A DNA stretch of 64,000 nt from Candidatus Latescibacterota bacterium (GCA_022819745.1 JAJEGS010000056.1:65715-129714); one strand, 5' to 3'. Numbered from the stretch's first letter, positions 32,962-42,949 are shown. Notes: generated from the sequence alone by a model not told the origin. Program-made: numbers and translations.

Positions 32962-33876
32962 TTAATCGGAAAGTTCCAGCCCCAAGTTGAAGATCATGTT
33001 GGTGACTTTCCACGAGCCGGAGCGGCGGCTCAACGTCCAGAACACGTAGCGTTCCTGGTGGTGTTTGGCTGGTCCTTTGACGTGCTCGACGGCCACGTTT
33101 TCGCGCGTGACGGCCAATGCTTCGTCGCCGGCAGGGCCTATAGCTGTGTGGAGTACTTTGCGGTCGAGGTCGTACTGCACATAGGGCAGCCGCTTGTCGA
33201 GCCACTTTTCCAGTTCCTCGCTGCCGCTGAAGGCGATTTTGTAGGAGGCTGGCTTGAAAGTGCCCAAGGCTTCGTAGCCAGTGAAGTTGGCGTCGAAGAA
33301 GCCGAGGATGCCGCTGCCGGCTTCCCACGCTTGGCTTTCGCGCTGCAACAGTTCGGCTATCTCGCCGTTGGCGGGTGTGCCCGCCGCGGGCAAGAGCGTG
33401 TCGCCCAAATCCGCGACCATGCCCGTAGCCAGCCAGTCGTCCTCTTCCTTGAGAAAGGTCCAAAAGCGGTGGACGACAACCGGCGTGGGCTCGCTGGTCT
33501 GGCGATCGACGACGCGCCCGGAGTCCACGCTGGTGGCAATGGCGTGGGTTGTGCGCACTGCGATAAAGGGAACCGTGCGCGTGACCTCATAGCGTTGGAC
33601 ACTGAGATCCTCCGCTAGCTGGCTGGCGAACGCATCGCGGCTTTCGTGCAGGACTGTCCAGGCGCGAGGGTCGCCGTTGGCGTGGCCCTCATAGGCGACG
33701 AAGCGCGAGTGGTACGCCTTGAGGGCTAGCTCGGTATCGGCGCGGCGATATCCGGAGATGTCGTTGGCGAGGGCTTGGCGGATGAGGAGGGTCTCGGGCG
33801 TTTCGCCGGCGCGACTAGGCGCAGCAAACGGCGGCAGGGCCAAGAGAACGAACAACAGGAAGATTGCATTTTGCAT
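32962..33876 (-). CDS. Exported protein with two NTF2/SnoaL-like domains
   Basis: A 304-residue protein with signal peptide (AIFLLFVLLALPPFAAPSRA). Residues 30-165 and 170-300 look like two copies of a cone-shaped NTF2-like fold: each starts with a helix (ALANDISGYRRADTELALKA; ESQAWEAGSGILGFFDANFT) and ends with a strand such as VVHRFWTFLKEEDDWLATGM or YVFWTLSRRSGSWKVTNMIF. Such domains bind small ligands or act as enzymes; nothing here fixes a function. It is tightly coupled to the sodium symporter gene (3-base gap), so a periplasmic binding or enzymatic accessory role is conceivable (inference). Confidence 0.65.
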   Translation of the reverse strand: MQNAIFLLFVLLALPPFAAPSRAGETPETLLIRQALANDISGYRRADTELALKAYHSRFVAYEGHANGDPRAWTVLHESRDAFASQLAEDLSVQRYEVTRTVPFIAVRTTHAIATSVDSGRVVDRQTSEPTPVVVHRFWTFLKEEDDWLATGMVADLGDTLLPAAGTPANGEIAELLQRESQAWEAGSGILGFFDANFTGYEALGTFKPASYKIAFSGSEELEKWLDKRLPYVQYDLDRKVLHTAIGPAGDEALAVTRENVAVEHVKGPAKHHQERYVFWTLSRRSGSWKVTNMIFNLGLELSD

Positions 33877-33897
33877 GGCGCGAAAAGGGGGTTAGGG

Positions 33898-35112
33898 TCA
33901 ACTCGGTCCGAGCTGACCTAAGGCCCACTCGGCGTAGTAGGAAACGGTGGCGTCGCTGTCGTGGCGCAATTTTTCGAGTTGGGCGCGGCTTTGATCACCG
34001 CCGATGTGGCCGAGGGCAATGGCTGCATTGGCACGCACGTCGGCAACCTCGTCCGCGGTGGCTGTGAGCAGGGCGCTGAGGGCGGATTGCACGCGCGCTT
34101 GACCCAAGACCTGCGCCGCGCCCGCGCGGGAGAGCGGATCCTCATCGCTGAGGGCGGCTATGAGTTGGGCTTCGACTGCGCCGGATTGTTGTTGGACATT
34201 GGTGAGAAACTTGACGGCATTGGCGCGGAGGATGGAGTCGGTGTTGCGCAGGGCCTCAAAGAGGAATTCAATGCCTTGGCTGCGCCCCATGGTGGCTAGG
34301 GCGGCAGCCGTGCTGAAGCGCACCTGATTGCTGGGATCTTCCAGCAGGTCGGCTAGGGCGGCGGCTGTGGTCTCGTCTCCTATGTAGCCGAGGGCTTGCG
34401 CAGCGCGCTGGCGGTGGCCTGGCTCTTCGGCCTCCAACTGGGCGATGAGTTGGTCTTTGACCTTGGTTATTACTGAGCGCAGCGCGGCTTGGTGAGGACC
34501 AGCGCGACTGCTCAGTTCCACGAGCAGTGGGACGCCGAAGTAGCCGGATTCCTCTAGCCCTTGCAGGGCGGTTTGGGCCAATTCGGGGTCGCTGCTGGCT
34601 AGGGCTGCTTCGATTTCACTGGTGCCGAGTTCGTCGTCCATCTTGAGCAGGGCAATGGCCGCGTGGATGCGGATGATAGGGTCGTCGTCGTCGAGCTGGA
34701 CTTTGGCTGCATCCACGCCCGCTTGAACGTAGCCGACTTGGCCCATGGCCCACAGGCAGGCGATGCGCTCGCGGTCCGTGTAAGCGATGGTGATCCGGTC
34801 CTTGAGCGCGGCCGTGGCTCCGCGCGGCTTGATGTGGCCGAGGGCTAGGGCGCAGCCGATGCGGAGCTTTTCCTGTTCGTCGCGGAACTCGCGGTAGTTC
34901 TCGCCGAGGTACAAGTCGGGATTGAGGCGGGCGATGAGTTGGCGGGCGGCTGGCCGACCAATGGCGGCCAATTCGTCGATGGATTGCTGATAGGCCGGCG
35001 AATCCACCGGGTTGGCGGCCATCTGTTCTAGGAGTTCGACGACCTGCTCTTCGGTGGTGCTACAGGCGCTGAGGCCCAGTAGAAGCAGACAGGTTAGGCG
35101 CTTGGCGATCAT
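33898..35112 (-). CDS. HEAT-repeat lipoprotein
   Basis: A 404-residue protein. The leader LTCLLLLGLSACSTTEE contains a canonical lipobox (LSAC). The rest is nine or more HEAT units, for example IRIHAAIALLKMDDELGTSE, QRAAQALGYIGDETTAAALA and VRANAAIALGHIGGDQSRAQ. These repeats form protein-binding solenoids. It is predicted to be anchored in the envelope; the partner is unknown. It is 21 bases from the NTF2-like gene and in the same run. Confidence 0.82.
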   Translation of the reverse strand: MIAKRLTCLLLLGLSACSTTEEQVVELLEQMAANPVDSPAYQQSIDELAAIGRPAARQLIARLNPDLYLGENYREFRDEQEKLRIGCALALGHIKPRGATAALKDRITIAYTDRERIACLWAMGQVGYVQAGVDAAKVQLDDDDPIIRIHAAIALLKMDDELGTSEIEAALASSDPELAQTALQGLEESGYFGVPLLVELSSRAGPHQAALRSVITKVKDQLIAQLEAEEPGHRQRAAQALGYIGDETTAAALADLLEDPSNQVRFSTAAALATMGRSQGIEFLFEALRNTDSILRANAVKFLTNVQQQSGAVEAQLIAALSDEDPLSRAGAAQVLGQARVQSALSALLTATADEVADVRANAAIALGHIGGDQSRAQLEKLRHDSDATVSYYAEWALGQLGPS

Positions 35113-35172
35113 AGTCTATGGCGGGTTAGAGGTGGCAGAATGCGGATAAGGTAAGCCGTGAGACTCCATAAA

Positions 35173-37422
35173 TCAATTCTTGGGTGCTGCATCTGCATCG
35201 CTTCCTTGCCGCTCTTCTGCCACGACGAATACCTGAGGCGTCGTCCAAGTCACCGCGCGGTTGGCTAAGCTCTGCTCAAATACCTTGCGTACCTGCCGCA
35301 GTTCGCCTTCGTCGAGATGCTGGGTCAGATGGTGGGCGTACGTGTGCCGCTTCTCGCCGCCGGGATTGAACCAATACGCGAGATGGCGCGGCTCGATGTG
35401 CCGCTGCGACTGGACTGCTTCCACCTGCACCTGTACCGCAGCAAAGCCCGCAGCCGCGAACATCTGTTCGAGATCCGCAACATCCCAGTTGACGCGCGGG
35501 TTGTCGGGCGCGGCGTAGATGGCCTCTTCGGCGGCGACGAGGTGCTCTCTTAGGTCGCCGAGCCGCTGTAAGTCGAGTAACTGGTACAAACGCTGCGACC
35601 GGCGCGAGATGGTTTCGACCAAGCTGATGCGGCCCTGTGGGGCGAGGTAGCGATAGAGGGCCGCGATGACTTCGGCCTTGTGCGCTAGCGCGCCGAGGGC
35701 GTTGCGGCCTACGATGGCGTCAAAGAGGATGTCGGGGTTGTGGTCGGCGAGTTGGTCGGCGAGGGCGGCGAGCGGGCCTTGCAGTACTTGGGGACGCTCG
35801 ATTTCGGCTAGGTGCTCGGCGATTTCGTGCAGGGCTACGGCCGCGATCTTGTCGCTGGTATGCGCCCAGACGCCGCCTTCGGGCACGCGCCGCAGGGCTT
35901 CCCACGTGAGCAGGCCCGTGCCGGCTTCCAAGTCTAGGACGAGGTGATGGCGCGCGAGCGCAAGCGGGGCGAAGAGGCGTTGGCGCTCGCGCTCTAGTTG
36001 GGTGCCAATGTCGCCACTGGCGCGTTTGAGCCATTGGTCGCGCGCTTGATCGGGTGGGGACAGGGACAGTATTTCAGCCGGGGCGGACTCTGCTTCGCGC
36101 ATAGCGGCGAGCTGTAGCTCGCGGCGTTGGCGAACGCGGTCGCCGATGTCTTTTTCTTGACCTTGGTCCGAGGGCTGGTAGAAGACGCGGCCCTGCAGGC
36201 CGGCGGGCAGATACTGCTGGGCAACCCAGTGCTCGCGAAAGGCGTGGGGATAGAGATAGCCAGCGCCGTGGCCAAAGCCCTCGCTGTCGCGGCTGGCATC
36301 CTTGAGGTGATTGGGGACCTCGCCTTCGCGCTCTTTTTCCACGACTGCTAGCGCGTCGAAGAAAGCCATAGTCGAGTTGCTCTTGGGCGCGGTGGCCAAA
36401 TACAAGGCGGCGTGGGCCAGTGGAAAGCGCCCCTCGGGCAGGCCGATGCGGTCGAAGGATTCAGCCGCGGCGATTACGACTTGGAGGGCGCGCTCGTCGG
36501 CGAGGCCGATGTCTTCGCTGGCGAAGATGAGCATGCGGCGGAAGAGGAAGCGCGGGTCTTCGCCGGCGTACACCATCCGCGCCAGCCAGTAGAGGGTGGC
36601 GTCTGGGTCTGAGCCGCGCATGGATTTGATGAAGGCGCTGATGGCGTCGAAGTGGTAGTCGCCCTCTTTGTCGTAGAGCAGGGCGCGTCGCTGGATGGAC
36701 TCCTCAGCTACCGCTAGGTCAACGACGATACGCCCTTGGGTGTCTGGATCGGTGGTTTCGACCGCTAGCTCCAAGGCGTTGAGCAGGGCGCGGGCGTCGC
36801 CGTTGGCTACGTCGATCAGGTGGGCGCAGGCCTCGGGGTGCAGGGCGACGCGGAGATGGCCATAGCCGCGCTCGTCGGTGAGTGCCTGTTGGGCGATGTG
36901 CGCGAGGGCTTCGGAGTTAAGGCCCTGTAACTGAAAAACCCGGCTGCGCGAGAGCAGGGGACGATTGACCGAGAAGTAGGGATTTTCCGTGGTCGCGCCG
37001 ATGAGGATGATGGTGCCGTTTTCAACCCAGGGCAGGAGCGCGTCTTGCTGGGCTTTATTGAAGCGGTGGACCTCGTCGATGAAGAGGATGGTTTTGCGGT
37101 TGTGCAGCTTGCGCAACTGGCCGGCCTCATCGACGGCTTGGCGAATGTCGGCGACCCCAGCTAAGACGGCGTTGATGGAGATAAAATGGGCGCTGGTGGT
37201 GTGGGCAATGACCGCGGCGAGCGTGGTTTTGCCCGTGCCGGGCGGGCCGTAAAAAATCAGCGAGGAGAGTTGATCGGCCTCAATGGCGCGCCGCAGCAAG
37301 CGGCCCGGCCCGAGAATGTGGTCTTGGCCGACGTATTCGTCTAAGTTGCGCGGTCGCAGGCGAGCGGCTAGGGGTTGGTCCGCTGCTTGGCGATCCCGCA
37401 GTCCGGCGTCGAAAAGATCCAT
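35173..37422 (-). CDS. rarA: RarA/MgsA-type ATPase fused to a methyltransferase-like domain
   Basis: A 749-residue protein. Residues 1-430 are the RarA clamp-loader-like AAA+ ATPase: Walker [18 protein letters not shown], Walker [21 protein letters not shown], sensor 1 [15 protein letters not shown], and the C-terminal RarA signature ([21 protein letters not shown]). Residues about 470-735 look like a Rossmann methyltransferase ([20 protein letters not shown]), with a weak glycine motif. This fused form is known from cyanobacteria and others. RarA acts at stalled replication forks; the role of the second domain is not established. GGAGG lies 7 bases before the ATG. Confidence 0.88.
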   Translation of the reverse strand: MDLFDAGLRDRQAADQPLAARLRPRNLDEYVGQDHILGPGRLLRRAIEADQLSSLIFYGPPGTGKTTLAAVIAHTTSAHFISINAVLAGVADIRQAVDEAGQLRKLHNRKTILFIDEVHRFNKAQQDALLPWVENGTIILIGATTENPYFSVNRPLLSRSRVFQLQGLNSEALAHIAQQALTDERGYGHLRVALHPEACAHLIDVANGDARALLNALELAVETTDPDTQGRIVVDLAVAEESIQRRALLYDKEGDYHFDAISAFIKSMRGSDPDATLYWLARMVYAGEDPRFLFRRMLIFASEDIGLADERALQVVIAAAESFDRIGLPEGRFPLAHAALYLATAPKSNSTMAFFDALAVVEKEREGEVPNHLKDASRDSEGFGHGAGYLYPHAFREHWVAQQYLPAGLQGRVFYQPSDQGQEKDIGDRVRQRRELQLAAMREAESAPAEILSLSPPDQARDQWLKRASGDIGTQLERERQRLFAPLALARHHLVLDLEAGTGLLTWEALRRVPEGGVWAHTSDKIAAVALHEIAEHLAEIERPQVLQGPLAALADQLADHNPDILFDAIVGRNALGALAHKAEVIAALYRYLAPQGRISLVETISRRSQRLYQLLDLQRLGDLREHLVAAEEAIYAAPDNPRVNWDVADLEQMFAAAGFAAVQVQVEAVQSQRHIEPRHLAYWFNPGGEKRHTYAHHLTQHLDEGELRQVRKVFEQSLANRAVTWTTPQVFVVAEERQGSDADAAPKN

Positions 37423-37498
37423 GCTTTTACCTCCGGGGAAAGAAGGCGTGGACTAAGAACATAACGACTCAGTTGAACCGCGTGAAACCCTAAGAAGC

Positions 37499-37539
37499 GT
37501 ATCCGCAGATGAACTCAGATGGACGCAGATGGACGCAGA
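37499..37539 (+). repeat. Dispersed intergenic repeat with 10-base CAGATG period, copy 2
   Basis: Begins GTATCCGCAGATGAACTC and continues with CAGATGGACG units at a 10-base period. The 243-base gap between rarA and the enolase-family gene holds nothing else that I recognise. Confidence 0.6.
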
Positions 37540-37665
37540 GGCGGGGTAAGGGGTACTTGGGGCACACTTGGTTTTTATACGACATCTAAAAGGGGTGGCT
37601 CATAGCGGCTAGGCTGTCTCTTCTTTATGTTTTCTGAGGACGCAATTTTACGCTGGAGAGACCAT

Positions 37666-38787
37666 GTGAAAATTACTCATTTAGAATTACACTCGGTGGC
37701 GGCGTCGCACCGAGGCAATTGGATCTTCGTGCAAATTCACACCGACGCCGGGTTGAGCGGGCTGGGCGAAGCGAGCCAGAGTGGTAACGATGGCTTGGTC
37801 GCGGCCGCGCTGGAGCAATTGGGACCGAGGTTGGTAGGCGTGGACCCGACTCAGGTAGAGGTGTTGTGGGAACAGATGGCGCGGGGGTCGGCGATTTTTT
37901 CGGGGGACACTGGCCGCGTCGGAGCCACGGCGCGCAGCGCGATCGACCAAGCGCTGTGGGATTTGGCTGGTAAGGCACTCGAGGTGCCGGCTTGGCGTCT
38001 ATTGGGTGGCAAGCGGCGCGATTCCGTGCGCTTATACGCCAATCTCAATCGCGGCACCCGCGACCGCAGTCCACAGGGGTTTGCCGATGCGGCGCGCCGA
38101 GCGGTCGATGCCGGCTTTGGTGCCGTCAAGAGCACGCCCTTTGACGAGGTGCATTGGCGGCGGATGGACCGCGGTGGAATCGAGCGCGACGCGGATAAAG
38201 GGCTCGCGCGGCTGGTGGCGACTCGAGAGGCCATTGGCGACGAAATCGAACTGCTGGTGGATTGTCATCAGCGCTTTGACTTGGCCTTGGCTTTTAAGGT
38301 GGCCGAAAAGGTGCGGCCGCTCGATCTTTACTGGTTTGAGGAGCCGGTGCCGCGCGACCAAGTCGATGCGCTGCGCCAGTTGCGGCTGCACTCGGGTCAG
38401 ACCATTGCCGGTGGTGAGGCGCTCGTCGGCCGCGAGGGTTTTTGGCCCTACATTGCCCAAGGAGCAGTGGATGTGCTGATGCCGGATGTCAAACACGCTG
38501 GCGGCATTACCGAATGTCGGCGCATTGCCGCATTGGCCGAAATAGCGCAGATGCCGATTGCGCCCCACAGCCCGGCTGGTCCGGTATCGACGATGGCTGG
38601 GGTGCATTTGGCGGCGACGGTTGCCAACTTCACGGTGCTCGAATATGCGTTTGGCGAGGTGGATTGGCGCGGCGAGTTGGTGCGTCCGGCAGAAACCATA
38701 ATAGACGGCCACATTCAGGTGCCGGACGCGCCCGGCTTGGGGATTGAACTCAACGAAGCGGTGCTTATGGCGCACCAGGTGCAATAA
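37666..38787 (+). CDS. Enolase-superfamily sugar-acid dehydratase (galactonate dehydratase-like)
   Basis: A 373-residue protein from GTG at 37666, chosen because GGAGAG lies 6 bases upstream and KITHLELHSV is the normal family start. Capping domain residues 1-120; barrel residues 125-360. Metal ligands are seen as Asp in VDCHQRF (about 197), Glu in WFEEPVP (about 224) and Glu in AGGEALVG (about 248). The DxH pattern of VDCHQRF with the later APHSPAGP is the layout of D-galactonate dehydratase, in which the two histidines are catalytic. The exact sugar acid is unresolved. The gene abuts ribB without a gap. Confidence 0.82.
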   Translation: MKITHLELHSVAASHRGNWIFVQIHTDAGLSGLGEASQSGNDGLVAAALEQLGPRLVGVDPTQVEVLWEQMARGSAIFSGDTGRVGATARSAIDQALWDLAGKALEVPAWRLLGGKRRDSVRLYANLNRGTRDRSPQGFADAARRAVDAGFGAVKSTPFDEVHWRRMDRGGIERDADKGLARLVATREAIGDEIELLVDCHQRFDLALAFKVAEKVRPLDLYWFEEPVPRDQVDALRQLRLHSGQTIAGGEALVGREGFWPYIAQGAVDVLMPDVKHAGGITECRRIAALAEIAQMPIAPHSPAGPVSTMAGVHLAATVANFTVLEYAFGEVDWRGELVRPAETIIDGHIQVPDAPGLGIELNEAVLMAHQVQ

Positions 38788-39393
38788 ATGTTCTGCCAGC
38801 TAGATGAAGCGATCGCGGACTTTCGCGCGGGGAAGTTTTTGGTCTTAGTCGATGCGCAGGAGCGCGAAGACGAAGGCGATCTGATCTTAGCGGCTGAGCG
38901 CGTTTCTACCGTCAAGATAAATCGGATGTTGCAAGAGGCGCGCGGTCTGCTGCACTTGGCCACGACCGAGGCTCATCTAGCGCGGCTCGGCGTGGGGTTG
39001 ATCGAGCCGCACAATGCCGATTGGACGACCCCGCGCTTCGGCCTGCCCTTTGATGCACGCGAGGGGATTGAAACCGGCGTTTCGGCTGCCGATCGCGCCA
39101 CGTCCATTCAGCGCGCCCTCGACCCGGATACCGGCCCGGCGGACATCGTCATTCCCGGGCACGTATTTCCCTTGGCCGCTCGCCCGGAGGGTTTGCTCAG
39201 CCGCCAAGGGCACACCGAAGGTGCAGTAGAGCTAGCTCGCCAAGCCGGGCTTTTTCCGGCGGCTGTCATGTCCGAGGTTATGACCGCGGATGGCACCATG
39301 GCCAAAGGCCAGCAGCTCGTGGACTTTGCCGCTAGCTTCGGTTGCCGCTTAATCGACGTGGAGCAACTCCACCAAGCCGTGCTGGGTGGGTGA
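38788..39393 (+). CDS. ribB: 3,4-dihydroxy-2-butanone 4-phosphate synthase
   Basis: A 201-residue stand-alone RibB of normal length. It has the acidic metal-binding segment EREDEGDLILAAE, FGLPFDAREGIETGVSAADR and the signature SRQGHTEGAVELARQAGLFP. The enzyme converts ribulose 5-phosphate to the four-carbon unit of riboflavin. No GTP cyclohydrolase II domain follows. The start codon immediately follows the TAA of the dehydratase gene, so the two are probably co-transcribed despite unrelated pathways. Confidence 0.93.
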   Translation: MFCQLDEAIADFRAGKFLVLVDAQEREDEGDLILAAERVSTVKINRMLQEARGLLHLATTEAHLARLGVGLIEPHNADWTTPRFGLPFDAREGIETGVSAADRATSIQRALDPDTGPADIVIPGHVFPLAARPEGLLSRQGHTEGAVELARQAGLFPAAVMSEVMTADGTMAKGQQLVDFAASFGCRLIDVEQLHQAVLGG

Positions 39394-39482
39394 TGTAGGG
39401 GCAACTGGCGCTAGGGGCTAGGCGTTATACCTGCAAGAATCCATCTATCCCAATGTCCCCTTATCTCTCCTTCGAGGCCCCC

Positions 39483-41609
39483 ATGTACAAATTCCTCCTG
39501 CTTCTCACCTTAGTCCTCTGCGGGCAGCTCAACGCCGCCGATCACCCGGTGCAGGCCAAATTTTTGGCCGATGTAGATGCCGTAGCGCCCGGCCAGTCCT
39601 TTCGGCTGGGAGTCGAACTGACGATGGAGGAGAAATGGCATACCTACTGGATTTTTAGCGGCGACGCTGGCTTACCGATCGAAGTCGAATGGCAGCTACC
39701 TGCCGGTGTTGTGGCAGGGCCGCTGCAATGGCCCTTGCCCAACAAGTTCGAGGAACAGGGGGAACTGGTGGTCTATGGGTATGCCGACGAAGTGCTGCTC
39801 ATGGCCGAGGCTACCGCGCCGCAGGCGTTGGCCGCGGGGGATACACTGCACTTTGGGGCTGAGGTCTCCTGGCTGGTGTGCCGCGAGTTGTGCATCCCCG
39901 GAGAATCATCGTTGACATTGGCACTGCCGGTGGCCGCCGTCGGCGAGCCGAGTACCCAGCAGGCGCAGTTTGACCGCTATGCAGCGCAGGTGCCGGGCGC
40001 GTTGGACGAGCGCGTTGCAGTAGAACTCGCCGTGCGGGGCGAGGGGGCTGTGGAGGTTGACGTGCGCCTTGCCTACGAGGGAAAGGCTTTCGAGCAGGGT
40101 GAGCAGACCCCCGACTTTTATCCGCTGGAGGCCGATGGTTTTGCGTTGTCCACTCGGCGTCTAGCTGCCGATCATATCGTACTGTCTATTGGACCTTACG
40201 GCGACGCCGAAGTCGATACGTTGCGCGGAGTGCTTGTCTATGGATTAGATGGCGAGGTGCAAGCCGGGACGCTGGCGCTGGATTTGCGCGCTGCGCCGCG
40301 CCAGGGAGGGGGGATTTTGGAGAAGGATTACCGCGCGGCTAGCGGAGAGGTCGCTCGGTCGCTGTGGGTCTATATCGCCTTTGCGGCGTTAGGTGGATTG
40401 ATTCTCAACTTGATGCCCTGCGTGTTACCCGTCATCTCGCTGAAAGTGCTCGGCTTTGTCAATCAAGCTGGCGAGGAGACCAAGCGGGTGCAGCAACTAG
40501 GATGGGCGTTTTGCGCTGGTATTGTGGCTACTTTTTTGGTGCTGGCGCTAGCGGTGCTCTTAGTCAAAAGCAGTGGTGAGCAGATCGGTTGGGGCTTTCA
40601 GTTTCAATACCCAGGTTTTGTGGTGGCGATGAGTGCCTTGGTTTTTGCATTGGCCTTAAGTTTGTTCGGCGTCTATGAAATCCTGCTTCCGGGGACCAGC
40701 AATTTGGGGGGGCTAGAAGGACGCGAGGGGTTGACAGGATCTTTTCTCAACGGCGTGCTGGCGACGATTCTAGCCACGCCTTGCACCGCGCCCTTTTTGG
40801 GGACTGCGCTGGGGTTTGCCTTTGCCCAGCCGGCCGGCGGCGTCATCGCAGTTTTTTTGGCGATTGGCGCGGGTATGGCGCTACCGTATGTGGTGCTGGC
40901 GATCAAGCCGGCGTGGATCGGGCGCTTGCCCAAGCCCGGCCCTTGGATGGTGCGGTTCAAGCAGCTAATGGGCTTTTTGCTGATGGCCACGGTGCTGTGG
41001 TTACTGTGGGTCTTAGGCAATCAGGTCGGGGTCGAAGGCGTGGTGTGGACAGGGGCCTTTTTGCTGGGTCTGGGTCTGGCCTGCTGGGTCTGGGGTCAAT
41101 GGGGTAGTTTCCTGCATCCCAACCCCGCAAAATTGCTGGCCCGAACGGTGGCGCTGATTCTGGTTTTGGGCAGCTATGTGATTTTTGTCCATCCGCTGTT
41201 GGCCGCCGAGCAAACCTTGGCCGAGCAGACCACCGCGTCTGAATTAGACTGGCAGCCGTTTAGCGCCGCGCACGTTGAGGAGTTGGTCGCAGGCGGACAG
41301 ACGGTCTTTATCGACTTTACGGCCGAGTGGTGCTGGACGTGTAAGGTCAACGAGCGGGCAGTGCTGGCGCAGCAAGTGGTACGCGAGCGATTCTCCGCGC
41401 TCAATGTGGCGCTAGTCAAAGCCGATTGGACCAACCGCAATCCCGAGATCACTCAGCTCTTGCGCGCCTTCGGGCGCTCAGGGGTGCCCCTATACGTGAT
41501 CTTTCCCGCTGGTCTTATCGACCAGCCGCTGGTGTTGCCCGAGGTTATTACTGCAGAAATGGTCATCGAAAAACTAGACGCGGCCGTCTCACTCGCCAAC
41601 GGCAACTGA
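39483..41609 (+). CDS. dsbD: Thiol:disulfide interchange protein DsbD
   Basis: A 708-residue protein from ATG at 39483 (GAGG 5 bases upstream, followed by signal peptide FLLLLTLVLCGQLNA). The N-terminal alpha domain has Cys133 and Cys137 (VCRELC). The central membrane domain, residues about 300-590, has eight segments with the conserved MPCVLPVISLKVLGF and ATPCTAPFLGTALGFAF cysteines. The C-terminal thioredoxin domain has WCWTCK near residue 630. It passes electrons from cytoplasmic thioredoxin to periplasmic thiol proteins. All three redox pairs are present, so it should be functional. Confidence 0.94.
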   Translation: MYKFLLLLTLVLCGQLNAADHPVQAKFLADVDAVAPGQSFRLGVELTMEEKWHTYWIFSGDAGLPIEVEWQLPAGVVAGPLQWPLPNKFEEQGELVVYGYADEVLLMAEATAPQALAAGDTLHFGAEVSWLVCRELCIPGESSLTLALPVAAVGEPSTQQAQFDRYAAQVPGALDERVAVELAVRGEGAVEVDVRLAYEGKAFEQGEQTPDFYPLEADGFALSTRRLAADHIVLSIGPYGDAEVDTLRGVLVYGLDGEVQAGTLALDLRAAPRQGGGILEKDYRAASGEVARSLWVYIAFAALGGLILNLMPCVLPVISLKVLGFVNQAGEETKRVQQLGWAFCAGIVATFLVLALAVLLVKSSGEQIGWGFQFQYPGFVVAMSALVFALALSLFGVYEILLPGTSNLGGLEGREGLTGSFLNGVLATILATPCTAPFLGTALGFAFAQPAGGVIAVFLAIGAGMALPYVVLAIKPAWIGRLPKPGPWMVRFKQLMGFLLMATVLWLLWVLGNQVGVEGVVWTGAFLLGLGLACWVWGQWGSFLHPNPAKLLARTVALILVLGSYVIFVHPLLAAEQTLAEQTTASELDWQPFSAAHVEELVAGGQTVFIDFTAEWCWTCKVNERAVLAQQVVRERFSALNVALVKADWTNRNPEITQLLRAFGRSGVPLYVIFPAGLIDQPLVLPEVITAEMVIEKLDAAVSLANGN

Positions 41610-41616
41610 GGCCGCC

Positions 41617-42438
41617 GTGTTCTCGGTTGTCATTCCCGTGTACAATCGTCGCGCATTAGTCGGCCGGGCGATCCGTTCGGTACTGGCGCAGCAGGGGGCG
41701 GACTTTGAGGTGATCGTAGTTGACGACGCCTCCGACGACGGCACGCCCGAGCGAGTGCGCGAGGAATTTGGCGACGCGGTCAAAATAGTGAGTTTGGCAG
41801 CAAACAGCGGGGTCTCCGCCGCGCGCAATCGCGGGATCGCGGCGGCTGAGAGAGAGTGGATCGCCTTGCTCGATTCGGACGACGAGTGGTTGCCCAATAA
41901 ACTCGCACAACAAGCAGCGGCCCTGCGCGAGAGTGGGTTGCTGATATGCCACACCGACGAAATCTGGATCCGCAATGGCGTGCGAGTTAATCCTCACAAA
42001 CACCACCAGAAATACGGCGGCGACATTTTTTTTCAGGCGTTGCCCTTATGTGTTATGTCGCCTTCGTCGATTGCAATTCACCGCGAGGTCTTTGCGGACG
42101 TTGGGATGTTTGACGAACGTTTGCCGGCCTGCGAAGACTACGAACTTTGGTTGCGGATTACCTGCCGCTATGAGGTGGTCTATTTGGCGGAAAAACTCAT
42201 TCGCAAATACGGTGGCCACGCCGATCAACTATCGCAGGCGCACTATGCGATGGATCGCTTCCGCGTGTACGCGCTCGACAAGCTATTGCGCGAGGAGTCG
42301 CAACTCGCAGCGGATCGCGCCGAGGCTGCACGCGCTATGCTGTTGCGCAAGGCACGGATTGTCGAGCGCGGAGCCGCTAAACGCGACAATGTGGAATTGC
42401 AGCAGCAGATGGGCGACTATATAGCGCGTTGGCAGTAA
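41617..42438 (+). CDS. Family 2 glycosyltransferase
   Basis: A 273-residue GT-A enzyme starting at GTG 41617, 7 bases after the dsbD stop. It has FSVVIPVYNRRALVGRAIRS, VIVVDDASDDGTPERV (the nucleotide-binding acidic motif), ARNRGIAAAEREWIALLDSD followed by DDEW, and PACEDYELWLRI with the catalytic-base ED. It is soluble or peripheral and probably adds a sugar to an envelope glycan or lipid carrier. The substrate is unknown. A bidirectional terminator follows. Confidence 0.9.
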   Translation: MFSVVIPVYNRRALVGRAIRSVLAQQGADFEVIVVDDASDDGTPERVREEFGDAVKIVSLAANSGVSAARNRGIAAAEREWIALLDSDDEWLPNKLAQQAAALRESGLLICHTDEIWIRNGVRVNPHKHHQKYGGDIFFQALPLCVMSPSSIAIHREVFADVGMFDERLPACEDYELWLRITCRYEVVYLAEKLIRKYGGHADQLSQAHYAMDRFRVYALDKLLREESQLAADRAEAARAMLLRKARIVERGAAKRDNVELQQQMGDYIARWQ

Positions 42439-42448
42439 TAAGTCGCAA

Positions 42449-42490
42449 CAAAAACCCCCTAGGCCGCACAGACGGACTAGGGGGTTTTTG
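42449..42490. terminator. Bidirectional rho-independent terminator
   Basis: CAAAAACCCCCTAG (42449-42462) is perfectly complementary to CTAGGGGGTTTTTG (42477-42490) around a 14-base loop. T runs on both strands serve the converging GT2 and XRE genes. Confidence 0.9.
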
Positions 42491-42508
42491 TTTGTTCTGT
42501 AAAGCTTG

Positions 42509-42949
42509 TTATTGGCCGAGTTGTTTCTTGAGGTCTCGCATGCTTATGGAGCGGAGTTGACCTAGTCCCGGGAGGTGCTTGCTGCGCGGTTTGGAGGTGC
42601 CCGCTTCCCAGCGCAGAACGGTGTTGGTGCTAACGTTGAGCAGCTTGCCGAGATCGGCTTGGGAGAGCTTGAGGCGCTTGCGATGCTTCTTGATTGTATT
42701 CGGCGAGATGCGGAGTTGTCTTCTCTTGTCGCCGGTGGATGCTTTGCTGGTTTTGGCGGCTGGTTTGGCGGCTGATTTGGTGGCTGGTTTGGCGGCTGGT
42801 TTGGCAGGGGCTTTTGCCTTTGCTTTTGCCGGAGGGGACATCTTTTCCAAACGAGCGATTGTTTTCTTCAACTCGCGCACTTGGTCTTGCACTTCTTTGC
42901 GGACGATCTTGCCGATCTCTTCCTTCAAAAGGGCTGCGAGAGTAGGCAT
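42509..42949 (-). CDS. Small XRE-type regulator with coiled coil and Ala/Lys/Pro linker
   Basis: A 146-residue protein from ATG at 42947-42949 (AAGGA about 7 bases upstream). Residues 1-38 form a helix or coiled coil (LLKEEIGKIVRKEVQDQVRE). Residues 40-75 are a low-complexity KAPAKPAAKPATKSAAKPAA-type linker. Residues about 85-125 are a HTH of the XRE family (HRKRLKLSQADLGKLLNVST, then NTVLRWEAGTSKPR). The histone-like linker plus HTH suggests a DNA-binding regulator that oligomerises through its N terminus. Two similar palindromes at its promoter point to autoregulation (inference). Confidence 0.75.
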   Translation of the reverse strand: MPTLAALLKEEIGKIVRKEVQDQVRELKKTIARLEKMSPPAKAKAKAPAKPAAKPATKSAAKPAAKTSKASTGDKRRQLRISPNTIKKHRKRLKLSQADLGKLLNVSTNTVLRWEAGTSKPRSKHLPGLGQLRSISMRDLKKQLGQ

